Origin: CAYSYM01 sp964435115
Lineage (GTDB): Bacteria; Chloroflexota; UBA6077; CF-72
Direction of reading: 5' to 3'
DNA: 64,000 nt
Assembly: GCA_964435115.1 (NCBI GenBank)
Contig: CAYSYM010000008.1
Location: 22,932 to 86,931 of the forward strand
Shown here: in pieces, positions 54,658 through 62,174 of the stretch
Numbering within the stretch: the stretch's first letter is position 1
Layout: each line of letters begins with the position of its first letter
The notes under the pieces: generated by a model
Told to the model about the DNA's origin: nothing
What the model saw: the letters and a program-made list of their open reading frames with translations, nothing else
Databases searched by the model: none
Translations under genes and position numbers: made by a program

Positions 54658-56691
54658 ATGCAACTCGGCATTCGCGGCAAGCTCCTGGCGGCCTTCAGCG
54701 CCACCGCCGCCTTCACCGTCGTGCTGGGCGTCTACGCGCTCACCAGCATGGGCCAGATCAACGCGGGCCAGCAGGCGATGTACACGGACGCGTTCCGCGG
54801 CACGTACGTCCTGAGCCGGTTCGCCGACCAGTCCTGGGCGGTCCGCTCGCACCTCCTGGCGTACGTCGTGGCGGAGACGCCGGACGAGCGGGCGGCGCTG
54901 CGCGCCAAGATCACGCAGGGCGACGCGGACGTCGCGGCGACGCTGCGCGAGATGGAGGCGATGGACGGCGCTGGCCGCGAGGCGGCCCTCGTCGCCGCGC
55001 TCCGCCAGGCGTGGGGCGCGTACACCACGTGGCGCGACCGCGACGTCCTGGGCGGCTCCCCCGCCACGCGCGGCGCCCTCGCGATCGAGCAGGAGGCGGA
55101 CCGGTTCGAAGGGGCGCTCGATACGGCCCTCGGGGCGCTGCTCGACGAGGAGCAGGACATGGCCGCGCAGTTGAACGCCGCCGGCGAGGCGACCTACCGG
55201 CGCAGCCTCGGCGTGGCCGCGGCGCTGGCCGTGGGCGCGACGGTGCTCGGCCTCACCGTCGGCCTCGTCCTCGCGCGCCGGGTGGCCCGCGCCGTGGCCG
55301 AGGTGGGCGCGGCCGCCCGCCAGATCGCGCGCGAGGACCTGCGCGCCCTCGCCGACGTCAGCCAGGCCCTGGCTAGCGGCGACCTTACGCGGGAGGCCGT
55401 CGTGGCCGCCCGGCCCATCCCGGTGGCGAGCCGCGACGAGCTCGGGGCGATGGCCGAGGAGATGAACCGGATGATCGGCGGCCTGCAGGAGACGGGCGCG
55501 GCGTTCGCCCGCATGCGCGGGAGCCTGCACCAGCTCGTGGGCGACGTGAAGGGCGCCGCGGAGACGCTCGCGGAGACGTCCGGCCAGGTGGGCCGCAACT
55601 CGGGCCAGACCGGGGTGGCCGCGGCCCAGGTGGCCGCCGGCGTGCAGAGCGTGGCCGACGGCTTCCAGACGACGCGCCAGAGCGCCCAGACCACCAACGA
55701 GGCGGTCGCGCAGCTGACGCAGGTGATCGACGGGATCGCCCGCGGCGCGGCCGACCAGGCGCAGCAGGCGCAGCAGGCCTCGGCGACGGCCGCGCGCATG
55801 GCGGACGGCGTCGAGCAGGTGGCCCGGCAGGCGGGCCAGGTGGCGGCAGCGTCGCAGCAGACCACCGCCAGCGCCGCGCACGGCCGCCAGGCGGTGGCGG
55901 CGACGATCGAGGGCATGGCCGAGATCCGGCGCGTCGTCGGCCAGGCGGCGGAGCGGGTGCAGACGCTGGGCACGCTCGGCCAGAAGATCGGAGCGGTGGT
56001 CGAGACGATCGACGACATCGCCGAGCAGACGAACCTGCTGGCGCTGAATGCCGCCATCGAGGCGGCCCGCGCCGGCGAGCACGGCCGGGGCTTCGCCGTG
56101 GTGGCCGACGAGGTGCGCAAGCTGGCCGAGCGATCGAGCCGGGAGACGCGGCAGATTGGCGAGCTGATCGAGCAGGTGCAGGCGGGCACGCGCGAGGCGG
56201 TGGCGGCGATGGAGGCCGGCACCGCCCGGGTGGGCGAGGGGGCGGCCCGGGCCGACCAGGCCGGGCAGGCGCTGGCCGAGATCCTCGCCGCCGTCGAGGG
56301 CTCCGTCACCCAGGTGACCGGGATCGCCGCCGCCGCCCAGGAGATGGCGGCCGGGGCGCGGCGGGTGATGGAGGCGATGCAGGGCATCAGCGCGGTGGTG
56401 GAGGAGAACAGCGCCGCCACCGAGGAGATGGCGGCCCAGGCGGACCAGGTGCGGAGCGCCGTGGCGGCCATCGCCCAGGTGAGCGAGAGCCAGAGCGCGG
56501 CGGTCGAGCAGATCTCCGCGGGCGCCGAGGAGATGAGCACGCAGGTGGAGAACATCAGCGCGCAGGCGGAGGAGATGGCGGCGATGGCGGCCCACCTGCG
56601 GCAGCTCGTTGCCCAGTTCACCGTCGAAGCGGCCGAGGAGCAGGCCGGCGGTACGGCCGGGAAGGTGGTCCCGCTCCGGCGGGCCGCGTAG
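54658..56691 (+). CDS. Methyl-accepting chemotaxis protein
   Basis: 677 aa, ATG preceded by GGCAGGGAGAGA. TM1 (LLAAFSATAAFTVVLGVYAL, about residues 9-28), an external four-helix-bundle-like sensor (30-180), TM2 (LGVAAALAVGATVLGLTVGL, ~182-203), a HAMP-like segment to ~275, and a long signalling hairpin with the tip IAEQTNLLALNAAIEAARAG (~453-472) and GRGFAVVADEVRKLAERS. Glutamine/Glu-rich positions flank the hairpin as methylation candidates. Relays ligand signals to CheA, which is not in the window. It is divergent from the operon containing cheB, hinting at a dedicated pathway. Confidence 0.93.
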   Translation: MQLGIRGKLLAAFSATAAFTVVLGVYALTSMGQINAGQQAMYTDAFRGTYVLSRFADQSWAVRSHLLAYVVAETPDERAALRAKITQGDADVAATLREMEAMDGAGREAALVAALRQAWGAYTTWRDRDVLGGSPATRGALAIEQEADRFEGALDTALGALLDEEQDMAAQLNAAGEATYRRSLGVAAALAVGATVLGLTVGLVLARRVARAVAEVGAAARQIAREDLRALADVSQALASGDLTREAVVAARPIPVASRDELGAMAEEMNRMIGGLQETGAAFARMRGSLHQLVGDVKGAAETLAETSGQVGRNSGQTGVAAAQVAAGVQSVADGFQTTRQSAQTTNEAVAQLTQVIDGIARGAADQAQQAQQASATAARMADGVEQVARQAGQVAAASQQTTASAAHGRQAVAATIEGMAEIRRVVGQAAERVQTLGTLGQKIGAVVETIDDIAEQTNLLALNAAIEAARAGEHGRGFAVVADEVRKLAERSSRETRQIGELIEQVQAGTREAVAAMEAGTARVGEGAARADQAGQALAEILAAVEGSVTQVTGIAAAAQEMAAGARRVMEAMQGISAVVEENSAATEEMAAQADQVRSAVAAIAQVSESQSAAVEQISAGAEEMSTQVENISAQAEEMAAMAAHLRQLVAQFTVEAAEEQAGGTAGKVVPLRRAA

Positions 56692-56698
56692 CCTGCGG

Positions 56699-56771
56699 CC
56701 GAATCCGTGGATGCCAGGTGGGAGGCTTTACCGAGCGGGTGAAGGAGCTGATCTCGGACTCACGGATTCGG
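56699..56771. repeat. Spaced 11-bp inverted repeat after the chemoreceptor gene
   Basis: CCGAATCCGTG at 56699-56709 and its exact complement at 56761-56771, with 51 nt between. It starts 8 nt after the chemoreceptor stop and ends before the first toxin-antitoxin promoter. Could be a terminator base or the edge of an inserted segment. Confidence 0.45.
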
Positions 56772-56795
56772 AGGGGCAGGGATGGTGGTCCCAGC

Positions 56796-56843
56796 AGGTA
56801 AGGTTGTGCTTCAGTATCCTTACCTAACGACACAACACCTTAC
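56796..56843 (+). promoter_or_regulatory. Inverted and repeated AGGTAAGG/CCTTACCT sites before the first toxin-antitoxin module
   Basis: AGGTAAGG (56796-56803) and CCTTACCT (56818-56825) are exact complements, and a third CCTTAC lies at 56838-56843, directly before the ribosome-binding site. The stretch is AT-richer than its surroundings, as promoters are. Its position fits an operator bound by the AbrB-type antitoxin to control its own operon. Confidence 0.55.
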
Positions 56844-56856
56844 ACGGAGGGGAGTG

Positions 56857-57123
56857 GTGAAGGAGGTCGTCTCCACCATCACCAGCAAGGGCCAGGTCAC
56901 TCTCCCGGTGGAAGTCCGCCGCCACCTCGGAGTGGGCGCCACTGACAAGACCGCCTTCGTCATCAGCGACGAGGGGCAGGTGCACCTCAGAGCCGCACGC
57001 TATGCCACGGTCGAGTCATTGCGTGGGGCGGCCGGCTGGCTCAAGAGGCCCGTCTCCAAGGAGGAGATGCTCCAGATCGCGCATGAGGATGCGCGGGCAG
57101 CCAAGCTCGACGCCGATCTATGA
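56857..57123 (+). CDS. AbrB/MazE-fold antitoxin (VapB type)
   Basis: 88 aa from GTG 56857, with ACGGAGGGG just upstream; longer starts at 56854 or 56782 are possible. The SpoVT/AbrB swapped-hairpin motif STITSKGQVTLPVEVRRHLG (about residues 6-25) is clear; the C-terminal LRGAAGWLKRPVSKEEMLQI part would wrap the toxin. DNA-binding antitoxin paired with the PIN protein whose ATG overlaps its TGA (ATGA). Confidence 0.9.
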   Translation: MKEVVSTITSKGQVTLPVEVRRHLGVGATDKTAFVISDEGQVHLRAARYATVESLRGAAGWLKRPVSKEEMLQIAHEDARAAKLDADL

Positions 57124-57533
57124 GTAACCCCTTCGTCGATACCGATATCATCATCCGCCCGTTCGCCCGGGATGATGCCCGCAAACAGGCCCAGGCCGCG
57201 GCGCTCTTCCAGCAAGTGGAGAGTGGCAGCCTTACCCTCGAAGCCCCAGACACCGTGATCGCTGATGCGGTCTATGTGCTCGCCTCTCGCAGGCTCTACG
57301 CCAAATCCCGGGCGGAGATCCAGGCGATGCTCACCCCGCTCATCCGGCTGCCGGGCTTTCAGGTGCGCAATCGGCGCGTCCTCCTCCACGCTCTGGAGAT
57401 CCACGCCACCACCAACCTTGGCTTCGGGGACGCCATGATCCTCTCGACCATGGAGCAGCGAGGATCGCGGACGCTCTATTCCTACGACCGAGGCTTTGAC
57501 CGTAGCCCGCGGATTAGCCGCGTGGAGCCGTGA
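57120..57533 (+). CDS. PIN-domain ribonuclease toxin (VapC type)
   Basis: 137 aa, coupled to the antitoxin by ATGA overlap. PIN-domain acidic residues: Asp7 in NPFVDTDIIIRPF, an Asp in VIADAVYVLAS (about 49, where many VapC proteins have Glu), Asp in GFGDAMILS (about 103) and Asp in LYSYDRGFDR near the C-terminus. Expected Mg-dependent endoribonuclease that cuts RNA when not bound by the antitoxin. Target not deducible. Confidence 0.9.
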   Translation: MSNPFVDTDIIIRPFARDDARKQAQAAALFQQVESGSLTLEAPDTVIADAVYVLASRRLYAKSRAEIQAMLTPLIRLPGFQVRNRRVLLHALEIHATTNLGFGDAMILSTMEQRGSRTLYSYDRGFDRSPRISRVEP

Positions 57534-57651
57534 GCCAGCCATCGCCGGCTGGAGGAAGCCGGCTGGAGGAAGAGGCATGGTGGAGACGGGCACGGCCCAG
57601 GCGGGCCGCCGGGGGCACGCTCAGCGTGGGCCGGCGAGCGCTGCCGCCGCG
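57534..57651 (+). repeat. Short tandem GCCGGCTGGAGGA repeat between the two toxin-antitoxin modules
   Basis: Two adjacent copies of GCCGGCTGGAGGA occur at about 57551-57575, and the first copy can pair with CCAGCC just upstream. The stretch has no gene I can support. It may end the first module's transcript. Confidence 0.35.
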
Positions 57652-57676
57652 ATGCGCTAGCGCATGGTAGCATGCG
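57652..57676 (+). promoter_or_regulatory. Overlapping palindromes and leaderless -10 box of the second toxin-antitoxin module
   Basis: ATGCGCTAGCGCAT (57652-57665) is a perfect palindrome, and CGCATG (57661-57666) pairs with CATGCG (57671-57676) around GTAG, so two inverted repeats share GCGCAT. The -10 box TAGCAT (57668-57673) lies inside the second one and ends 6 nt before ATG 57680, giving a leaderless mRNA. Binding of the antitoxin here would block RNA polymerase directly. Confidence 0.65.
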
Positions 57677-57679
57677 TCT

Positions 57680-57925
57680 ATGCCTAAGACCGTGCAGATC
57701 CGCGACATTGACGATGCGGTCTACGCGGCTCTGCAGCGCCACGCCGCGGCAGCGGGAGCCAGCGTTCCCGAGCTGCTGCGGCGGGAGGCTGCCCGTCTCG
57801 CAGCCCGACCGACCCTGGATGAGTGGCTGGCCCGAACCCGGCGTCGGACGAGCGCGATCAGCAGAGCAGAGGTGACCGAGGCCCTCGACGAGCTGCGCGG
57901 CCCGTGGCCAGATGCTGGTCGTTGA
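57680..57925 (+). CDS. Ribbon-helix-helix antitoxin (FitA/VapB type)
   Basis: 81 aa. N-terminal RHH fold: KTVQIRDIDDAVYAALQRHA, AGASVPELLRREAARLA (about residues 27-43), then a toxin-binding tail with DEWLARTRRRTSAISRAEV. The FitA-like FVQIRxIDD-type start is typical for antitoxins paired with PIN toxins. No SD; a -10 box 6 nt upstream indicates leaderless expression. Overlaps the toxin gene by 14 nt. Confidence 0.88.
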   Translation: MPKTVQIRDIDDAVYAALQRHAAAAGASVPELLRREAARLAARPTLDEWLARTRRRTSAISRAEVTEALDELRGPWPDAGR

Positions 57926-58313
57926 TGCGTCCTGCCTGTACGCGGTGGTGGCCGGGGCGGCCGGCGCCGAGCCGATCCGGCGCCGTCTCGCGGCCGACAC
58001 GGACCACGCGGCGCCCCACGTTATTGACGTGGAGGTGCTGGGAGTGATCCGGCGTGACTTCCTCCTGGGTCGCCTCGACGCGACCGCTGCGGATCAGGCG
58101 GTCGAGGACCTGAGGGACTGGCCCGGCGAACGCTTCGGCCACCGTGCCCTCCTGGAACGCGCCTGGGAGCTCCGGCGGAACGTCAGAGGCTGGGATGCCA
58201 TGTACGTGGCTCTCGCGGAAGCGCTCCAAGCCACGCTCCTCACCACGGACGAGCGCCTGGGGCGCGTCCCGGAGCTGCGCTGTCCCGTAGAGGTCATCTC
58301 AGAGCCCGGTTGA
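57912..58313 (+). CDS. PIN-domain ribonuclease toxin (VapC/FitB type)
   Basis: 133 aa, ATG inside the antitoxin's 3' end. Acidic PIN residues are all present: Asp in MLVVDASCLYAVV (residue 5), Glu in HVIDVEVLGVIRR (about 41), Asp in RGWDAMYVALAEA (about 94) and Asp in LLTTDERLG (about 113). Toxin of the second module; differs in length and sequence from the first PIN protein, so it is not a recent duplicate. Confidence 0.9.
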   Translation: MLVVDASCLYAVVAGAAGAEPIRRRLAADTDHAAPHVIDVEVLGVIRRDFLLGRLDATAADQAVEDLRDWPGERFGHRALLERAWELRRNVRGWDAMYVALAEALQATLLTTDERLGRVPELRCPVEVISEPG

Positions 58314-58401
58314 GGGTGTTCCGAGTGCCGACCCGGCCGCCCGTCCGTCGCTGGCCCGAGGTGGCGGGGGTGGTGTACAACGGGTGCTGCAAGAGCCCCC
58401 G

Positions 58402-59190
58402 GTGACCGAGACACCGACCCCCGCCCGACACCCGGAGCCCGGCCGCGCGCGGCTCGACGGACGGGTGGCGGTGGTCACCGGGGGCGGCCGCGGCATCGGC
58501 GAGGCGATCGCGCGGCGGCTCGCGCAGGATGGCGCCTCGCTCGCCGTGCTCGACCGCAACGCGTCCGATGCGGAGCGGGTCACCGCCGAGCTGCCCCGGG
58601 CCCGCGCGTTCGAGGTTGACGTGGCCGACCTGGCCCAGATGCAGGCGACCATGCGGGCCGTGGTCGCCGAGCTCGGCCGCCTGGACATCCTGGTGAACAA
58701 CGCCGGCATCACCCAGGACCGCACCCTCAAGAACATGGAGGCGACAGAGTGGGAGGCGGTGATCCGCGTCAACCTGACCGGCGTCTGGAACGGGTGCAAG
58801 GCGGCGCTCCCGTACCTGCTGGCCGCCGGCCCGACCGGTCGGGTGATCAGCCTCTCCAGCACCTCGTACCTGGGTAACTTCGGGCAGGTGAACTACGCCG
58901 CCTCGAAGGCCGGCGTCGTCGGCCTGACGCGGGCGCTGGCGCTGGAGGTGGCGAAGGCCGGCGTCACAGTGAACGCCCTCGCCCCGGGCTTCATCGACAC
59001 CGCCATGACCCGGGCCATGCCGTCCGAGGTCTACCAGCAGGCGCTGGGCCGGGTGCCACTAAGGCGGCCCGGCCAGGCGGCGGACGTGGCGGGCGTGGCC
59101 GCGTTCCTCGCCTCGGACGACGCCGCCTACGTCACGGGCCAGGTGCTGTTCGTGTGCGGCGGCCTGAGCATCAGCACCAGCCACCCCTGA
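58402..59190 (+). CDS. SDR oxidoreductase (3-oxoacyl-ACP reductase FabG-like)
   Basis: 262 aa from GTG 58402; GTG 58384 is an in-frame alternative. A TACAAC -10-like box at 58376-58381 would place the start of transcription near 58388, favouring 58402. Motifs: VAVVTGGGRGIGEAIARRLA (about residues 23-42), NNAGITQDRTLKNME (FabG-like), Ser in VISLSSTSYLG, Tyr-x3-Lys in NYAASKAGVVG, and VNALAPGFIDTAMT. Reduces 3-oxoacyl thioesters in the family, but many FabG-like SDRs act on other ketones. Stands alone here, near the beta-oxidation genes. Confidence 0.87.
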   Translation: MTETPTPARHPEPGRARLDGRVAVVTGGGRGIGEAIARRLAQDGASLAVLDRNASDAERVTAELPRARAFEVDVADLAQMQATMRAVVAELGRLDILVNNAGITQDRTLKNMEATEWEAVIRVNLTGVWNGCKAALPYLLAAGPTGRVISLSSTSYLGNFGQVNYAASKAGVVGLTRALALEVAKAGVTVNALAPGFIDTAMTRAMPSEVYQQALGRVPLRRPGQAADVAGVAAFLASDDAAYVTGQVLFVCGGLSISTSHP

Positions 59191-59217
59191 CCGCGCGCCG
59201 CTGCCCTGCGGCGCCCG

Positions 59218-60009
59218 TCACCCGACGACCAGGCGCGCGCCCCGACCCAGGGCGACGACCGTGAGCTGCGGGTAGTGCTGCGTGACGTGCGAGACGAGCT
59301 GGCCGGGCTCGCCCCGGTTGTGGCCGAACAGCTCCCAGTGCATGGGCACCAGCACCCGTGCGCCCATGTCGTGGGCGAGGCGGGCTGCCTCACGCTCGTC
59401 CATGTTGCCCACGATGTTGCGCTCCGTCTCGCGGTAGAAGTCCCGCCCATTGATCGGCAGGAGGGCCAGGTACGGCTGGAGCGCCCGCAGGCGTTCGGCC
59501 TGGCCGGCGTACGGGATGCCGTCGCCCGCGTGGTAGGCCCGCACGCCCCCAATTTCCACCACGTAGCCGAGGTAGCGCGCGAGCCCGCCTGAGAGCTCTT
59601 CGCCGAAGGTGTAGGCGTCCGCAACGTTCACGCCGTGGCGGGCGGGGACGGGGTGCACCCGCACCCCGTCGAACGCCAGCTCCTGATCCGGCGTGGCGCC
59701 GACCACACGCGTGCGCGGCAGGCCCAGCCCCACCGCCTCGTCCACCAGTGGGAGCGGGACGACGAGCCGGAAGCGCGACCCCGGCGTCTCGGCGGCGGCC
59801 GCGAGGGAAGGGCGGTCCAGGTGGTCGGTGTGCCCGTGGGTGGCGAGCACGATGTCGGCCTGGGCGAGCGCGTCTGGCCCCACGGGTGCCTGCCAGGTGC
59901 GATCGTCGCGCTGGAGGAGGTACGGGTCGATGAACACCACCGGCCCGCCAGCCGGGTCGCGCAGCCGGAACCCGGCCTGGCCGAGCCACCACAGCTCCAC
60001 CCCACTCAT
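59218..60009 (-). CDS. MBL-fold metal-dependent hydrolase (UlaG-like)
   Basis: 263 aa, ATG start. The metallo-beta-lactamase fold is shown by LWWLGQAGFRLRDPAGGPVV at the start, the metal motif ATHGHTDHLDRP (H-x-H-x-D-H, about residues 56-67), His in VPARHGVNVADA, YHAGDGIPYAG (metal Asp) and VPMHWELFGHN (about 223-233). Similar to UlaG/L-ascorbate-6-phosphate lactonase and cyclic-phosphate-type lactonases; substrate not determinable. A convergent partner of the preceding SDR, with only 27 nt between stops. Confidence 0.88.
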   Translation of the reverse strand: MSGVELWWLGQAGFRLRDPAGGPVVFIDPYLLQRDDRTWQAPVGPDALAQADIVLATHGHTDHLDRPSLAAAAETPGSRFRLVVPLPLVDEAVGLGLPRTRVVGATPDQELAFDGVRVHPVPARHGVNVADAYTFGEELSGGLARYLGYVVEIGGVRAYHAGDGIPYAGQAERLRALQPYLALLPINGRDFYRETERNIVGNMDEREAARLAHDMGARVLVPMHWELFGHNRGEPGQLVSHVTQHYPQLTVVALGRGARLVVG

Positions 60010-60057
60010 GGGCGCGTGGCGTTCAGGCGGCTCCCCGGCGCGGCCCGCGGCGGGCCA

Positions 60058-60594
60058 TCATCCGGGGGCCGGCGGAACGGTGGCGCGCGCGTCGGCTCCC
60101 GCGGCGCCGCCCGCCAGCGCCGCCTCAATCTGAGCCGTGTGGCCGCGCTTGTGCCGCGCGACCAGCTTGAAGGCGTCCTCCAGGGAGCCTTCCCCGCCGG
60201 AGCTGAGCCGGCCGCGCTGGCCGAAGGCGGCCTCGTCGAGCTCGTCCAGGAGCTCCAGCATCTCGGCGTGGGCGGCATCCAGGCGGGCGCGTAGCTCGTC
60301 CACGCTCGCCTCTCCAGTGCGACGGAGCTGGCCCGCGTTCCAGCGATTCGGGTCGAAATCGTCAGGCACGCCGCCCGCGCCGTCCGCGATCCGCCGCAGC
60401 ACGGGGAGGAAGCCGCGCTCCGCGCTGGAGAGGTGGGCGAGCAGCTCCCGCACCGACCAGCCCGCGTTGGGGCTGGGACGCGCCCATTCCTCGGGGCCCA
60501 CCCGGTCCAGGACCGCGCTCAACGCGGCCTGGGCCTCGACCAGGCTCTGGCGCAGCGCGCCCCTGCGCGCGCTCCCGCGCTCGACCGTCGCCAT
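60058..60594 (-). CDS. DinB family (DfsB-type) protein
   Basis: 178 aa, ATG 60594. Four-helix bundle with the metal His positions of the DinB family: LLAHLSSAERGFLPVL (about residues 51-66) and HKRGHTAQIEAAL (about 150-162, HxxxH). Also WARPSPNAGWSVRELLAHL, the usual first helix junction. Many relatives are mycothiol- or bacillithiol-dependent transferases or maleylpyruvate isomerase-like; the thiol used here is unknown. The 48-nt gap to the MBL gene suggests co-transcription. Confidence 0.85.
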   Translation of the reverse strand: MATVERGSARRGALRQSLVEAQAALSAVLDRVGPEEWARPSPNAGWSVRELLAHLSSAERGFLPVLRRIADGAGGVPDDFDPNRWNAGQLRRTGEASVDELRARLDAAHAEMLELLDELDEAAFGQRGRLSSGGEGSLEDAFKLVARHKRGHTAQIEAALAGGAAGADARATVPPAPG

Positions 60595-60891
60595 ACTTCG
60601 AGCCTACGTGGGCCCGGGCCGGACTGCAAGCCGCCCCGCTCGCCGGGTAGGGCCTTCCAGTTCTCCACCTGTTGCCTGGCACGCCATCCTCCGGGGTGCC
60701 TGCGGAACGAGCGGGGGGCCCGGGGGGCGCAGCCCCCCTGAGGGAACAGACTCCTCCCCCTCCCTGGAGAGGGGGCAGGGGGTGGGGAGAACCGAATCAC
60801 CCTGGCTCGCCGGGCGGTGGCACAGCCCTTGCGTAGGTGGGGACGTGCGGCAGAAGCCGCCAAGACAGGACGCATCAACGGGAGGGACTCC
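60595..60891. repeat. Gap with G-rich hairpin element and CT-rich repeat
   Basis: This 297-nt gap has no gene I can support. GGGGGGC (60722-60728) pairs with GCCCCCC (60732-60738) in a tight hairpin, followed by CTCCCCCTCCCTGGAGAGGGGGCAGGGGG (partly self-complementary, 60751-60782). Such stretches resemble the dispersed intergenic elements often found in high-GC genomes. The end of the gap carries GGGAGGGA, the ribosome-binding site of the next gene. Confidence 0.5.
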
Positions 60892-61152
60892 ATGAGTATC
60901 ATCGCGTGGATCATTCTCGGCCTGCTCGCCGGGTGGATCGCCGGGCTGGTCATGCGTGGCGGCGGCTACGGGATCGTGGGCGACATCGTCCTGGGCATCC
61001 TCGGCGCCCTCGTCGGCGGCTGGATCACCAGCCAGCTCCTCGGGGTGGGTGTGACCGGGCTCGATCTCACCAGCCTGGTCGTCGCGGTCTTCGGTGCGAT
61101 CGTCCTCATCGCGATCTCGCGCGCTGTTGCCGGCCGCGGGAGCGTGGTCTGA
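60892..61152 (+). CDS. GlsB/YeaQ/YmgE-family small membrane protein
   Basis: 86 aa from ATG 60892 with GGGAGGGACTCC upstream. Three hydrophobic segments: IIAWIILGLLAGWIAGLVM, GIVGDIVLGILGALVGGWI and LTSLVVAVFGAIVLIAI, with the family pattern GxxGDIxxGxxGAxxGG. Transglycosylase-associated/YeaQ proteins are stress-induced inner-membrane proteins of unknown mechanism. Followed at 36 nt by another membrane protein gene. Confidence 0.9.
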   Translation: MSIIAWIILGLLAGWIAGLVMRGGGYGIVGDIVLGILGALVGGWITSQLLGVGVTGLDLTSLVVAVFGAIVLIAISRAVAGRGSVV

Positions 61153-61188
61153 TCAGGCACCGCCAGCCCGCTGGAAGGAGGGTGTGGA

Positions 61189-61692
61189 ATGGCTTCTGAA
61201 CGGCGGGAGGTGGTGCGCACCTCCCCGGAGAGCTTCGAGCGAACCGAGACGCTTGCGACGCCGGCCGGCGCGTCAGGCGTCTACGAGCCGGCGCCCGGTG
61301 CGGCGGTGGGCCAGGTGCAGACGACTGCCTACGATCCGTACGCGCAGCGGCGCTGGACGGTAGACCGGGCCATCCAGGCCATCTACCTGGTCGTCGGGCT
61401 CGTGGAAGCGCTGCTGGTGATCCGGTTCCTGCTGCGGCTGTTCGGCGCCAATCCCCAGGCCGACTTCGCCCGGTTCATCTACGGGACCACGGCCGGGCTC
61501 GTGGCGCCGTTCGTCGGGCTCTTCGCCACGCCTCAGGCGGATGGCGGGGTGCTGGAGCTCTACACGATCGTGGCGATCGTCATCTATGCGCTCGTCGCCT
61601 GGCTCATCGCCCGGCTAGTGTGGCTCCTCCTCGGCGACACGCGCTCCGCCGTCACCACCTCGGCCACCTCGGTCGAGACGCGGGCGCGCTGA
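61189..61692 (+). CDS. YggT family membrane protein
   Basis: 167 aa, ATG with GGAAGGAGGGTG upstream. A polar N-terminal ~55 residues (RREVVRTSPESFERTETLAT), then two hydrophobic segments IQAIYLVVGLVEALLVIRFL (about residues 63-82) and ELYTIVAIVIYALVAWLIAR (about 124-143) with FLLRLFGANPQADFARFIYG between, the YggT pattern. Family function is unclear, sometimes linked to cell-envelope or osmotic shock. Probably co-transcribed with the preceding small membrane protein gene. Confidence 0.85.
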   Translation: MASERREVVRTSPESFERTETLATPAGASGVYEPAPGAAVGQVQTTAYDPYAQRRWTVDRAIQAIYLVVGLVEALLVIRFLLRLFGANPQADFARFIYGTTAGLVAPFVGLFATPQADGGVLELYTIVAIVIYALVAWLIARLVWLLLGDTRSAVTTSATSVETRAR

Positions 61693-61789
61693 GCGCGTCG
61701 CGCGCCCCGCCCCCGGGCGGCCCGGCCCGTGGGCTGCGCCGGCACGGCGATCCGTGTCCCACGCCAGCCCGCGGGCCGCGCCCTCGCCC

Positions 61790-61795
61790 GATAAT
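61790..61795 (+). promoter_or_regulatory. Leaderless -10 box (GATAAT) for the alkyltransferase-like gene
   Basis: GATAAT ends 6 nt before GTG 61802. There is no SD, and the spacing means transcription would start at or beside the start codon. It decides the GTG at 61802 over the ATG at 61754. The -35 region is GC-rich and unconvincing. Confidence 0.55.
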
Positions 61796-61801
61796 GGCCC
61801 G

Positions 61802-62125
61802 GTGGCCGCCGGGTCGCGCTTCTTCGCGCAGGTCTACGCCGTCGTGCGAGCCGTGCCGGTTGGGCGAGTGACGACCTACGGGGCCGTCGCTCGGGCCCTC
61901 GACGCCCCAGCGCGGGCGCGCGAGGTCGGCTGGGCGCTCGCCGCGTTGCCCGAGGGCCACGATGTGCCGGCCCACCGCGTGGTCAACGCCGCCGGCGCGC
62001 TGAGCGGCGGCTGGGCCTTCGGCCATCCCGACGTGCAGCGGGCGCTGCTGGAGGAGGAAGGCGTGCTGTTCGACGCCTGCGGGCGGGTCGACCTGGGTCG
62101 CCACCTCTGGGTGCCGAACGGCTGA
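61802..62125 (+). CDS. Alkyltransferase-like protein (MGMT C-terminal domain without the acceptor Cys)
   Basis: 107 aa from GTG 61802. MGMT-fold DNA-binding domain: FFAQVYAVVRAVPVGRVTTY (Tyr that flips the base, about residue 26), AREVGWALAALPEGHDVPAH (Arg finger region, about 38-58), and VPAHRVVNAAGALSGGWAFG, where the acceptor Cys of PCHRVV is Ala57. This is the mark of ATL proteins, which bind O6-alkylguanine without repairing it and pass the lesion to nucleotide excision repair. Likely leaderless. Role inferred from family. Confidence 0.87.
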   Translation: MAAGSRFFAQVYAVVRAVPVGRVTTYGAVARALDAPARAREVGWALAALPEGHDVPAHRVVNAAGALSGGWAFGHPDVQRALLEEEGVLFDACGRVDLGRHLWVPNG

Positions 62126-62174
62126 GCACGCGCGGCTGCCTCTCGTCGGGCTTGCCGATCGGACCCCCACCGGG

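Noticed and set aside
54532..56595. 687-codon minus-strand frame opposite the chemoreceptor
   Set aside because: His/Leu/Arg-rich repeats reflect the heptad repeats of the chemoreceptor read backwards. No independent start signal or domain.
57120..58313. The two PIN toxins as a recent tandem duplication
   Set aside because: Their sequences, lengths and antitoxin folds differ, so independent acquisition is more likely.
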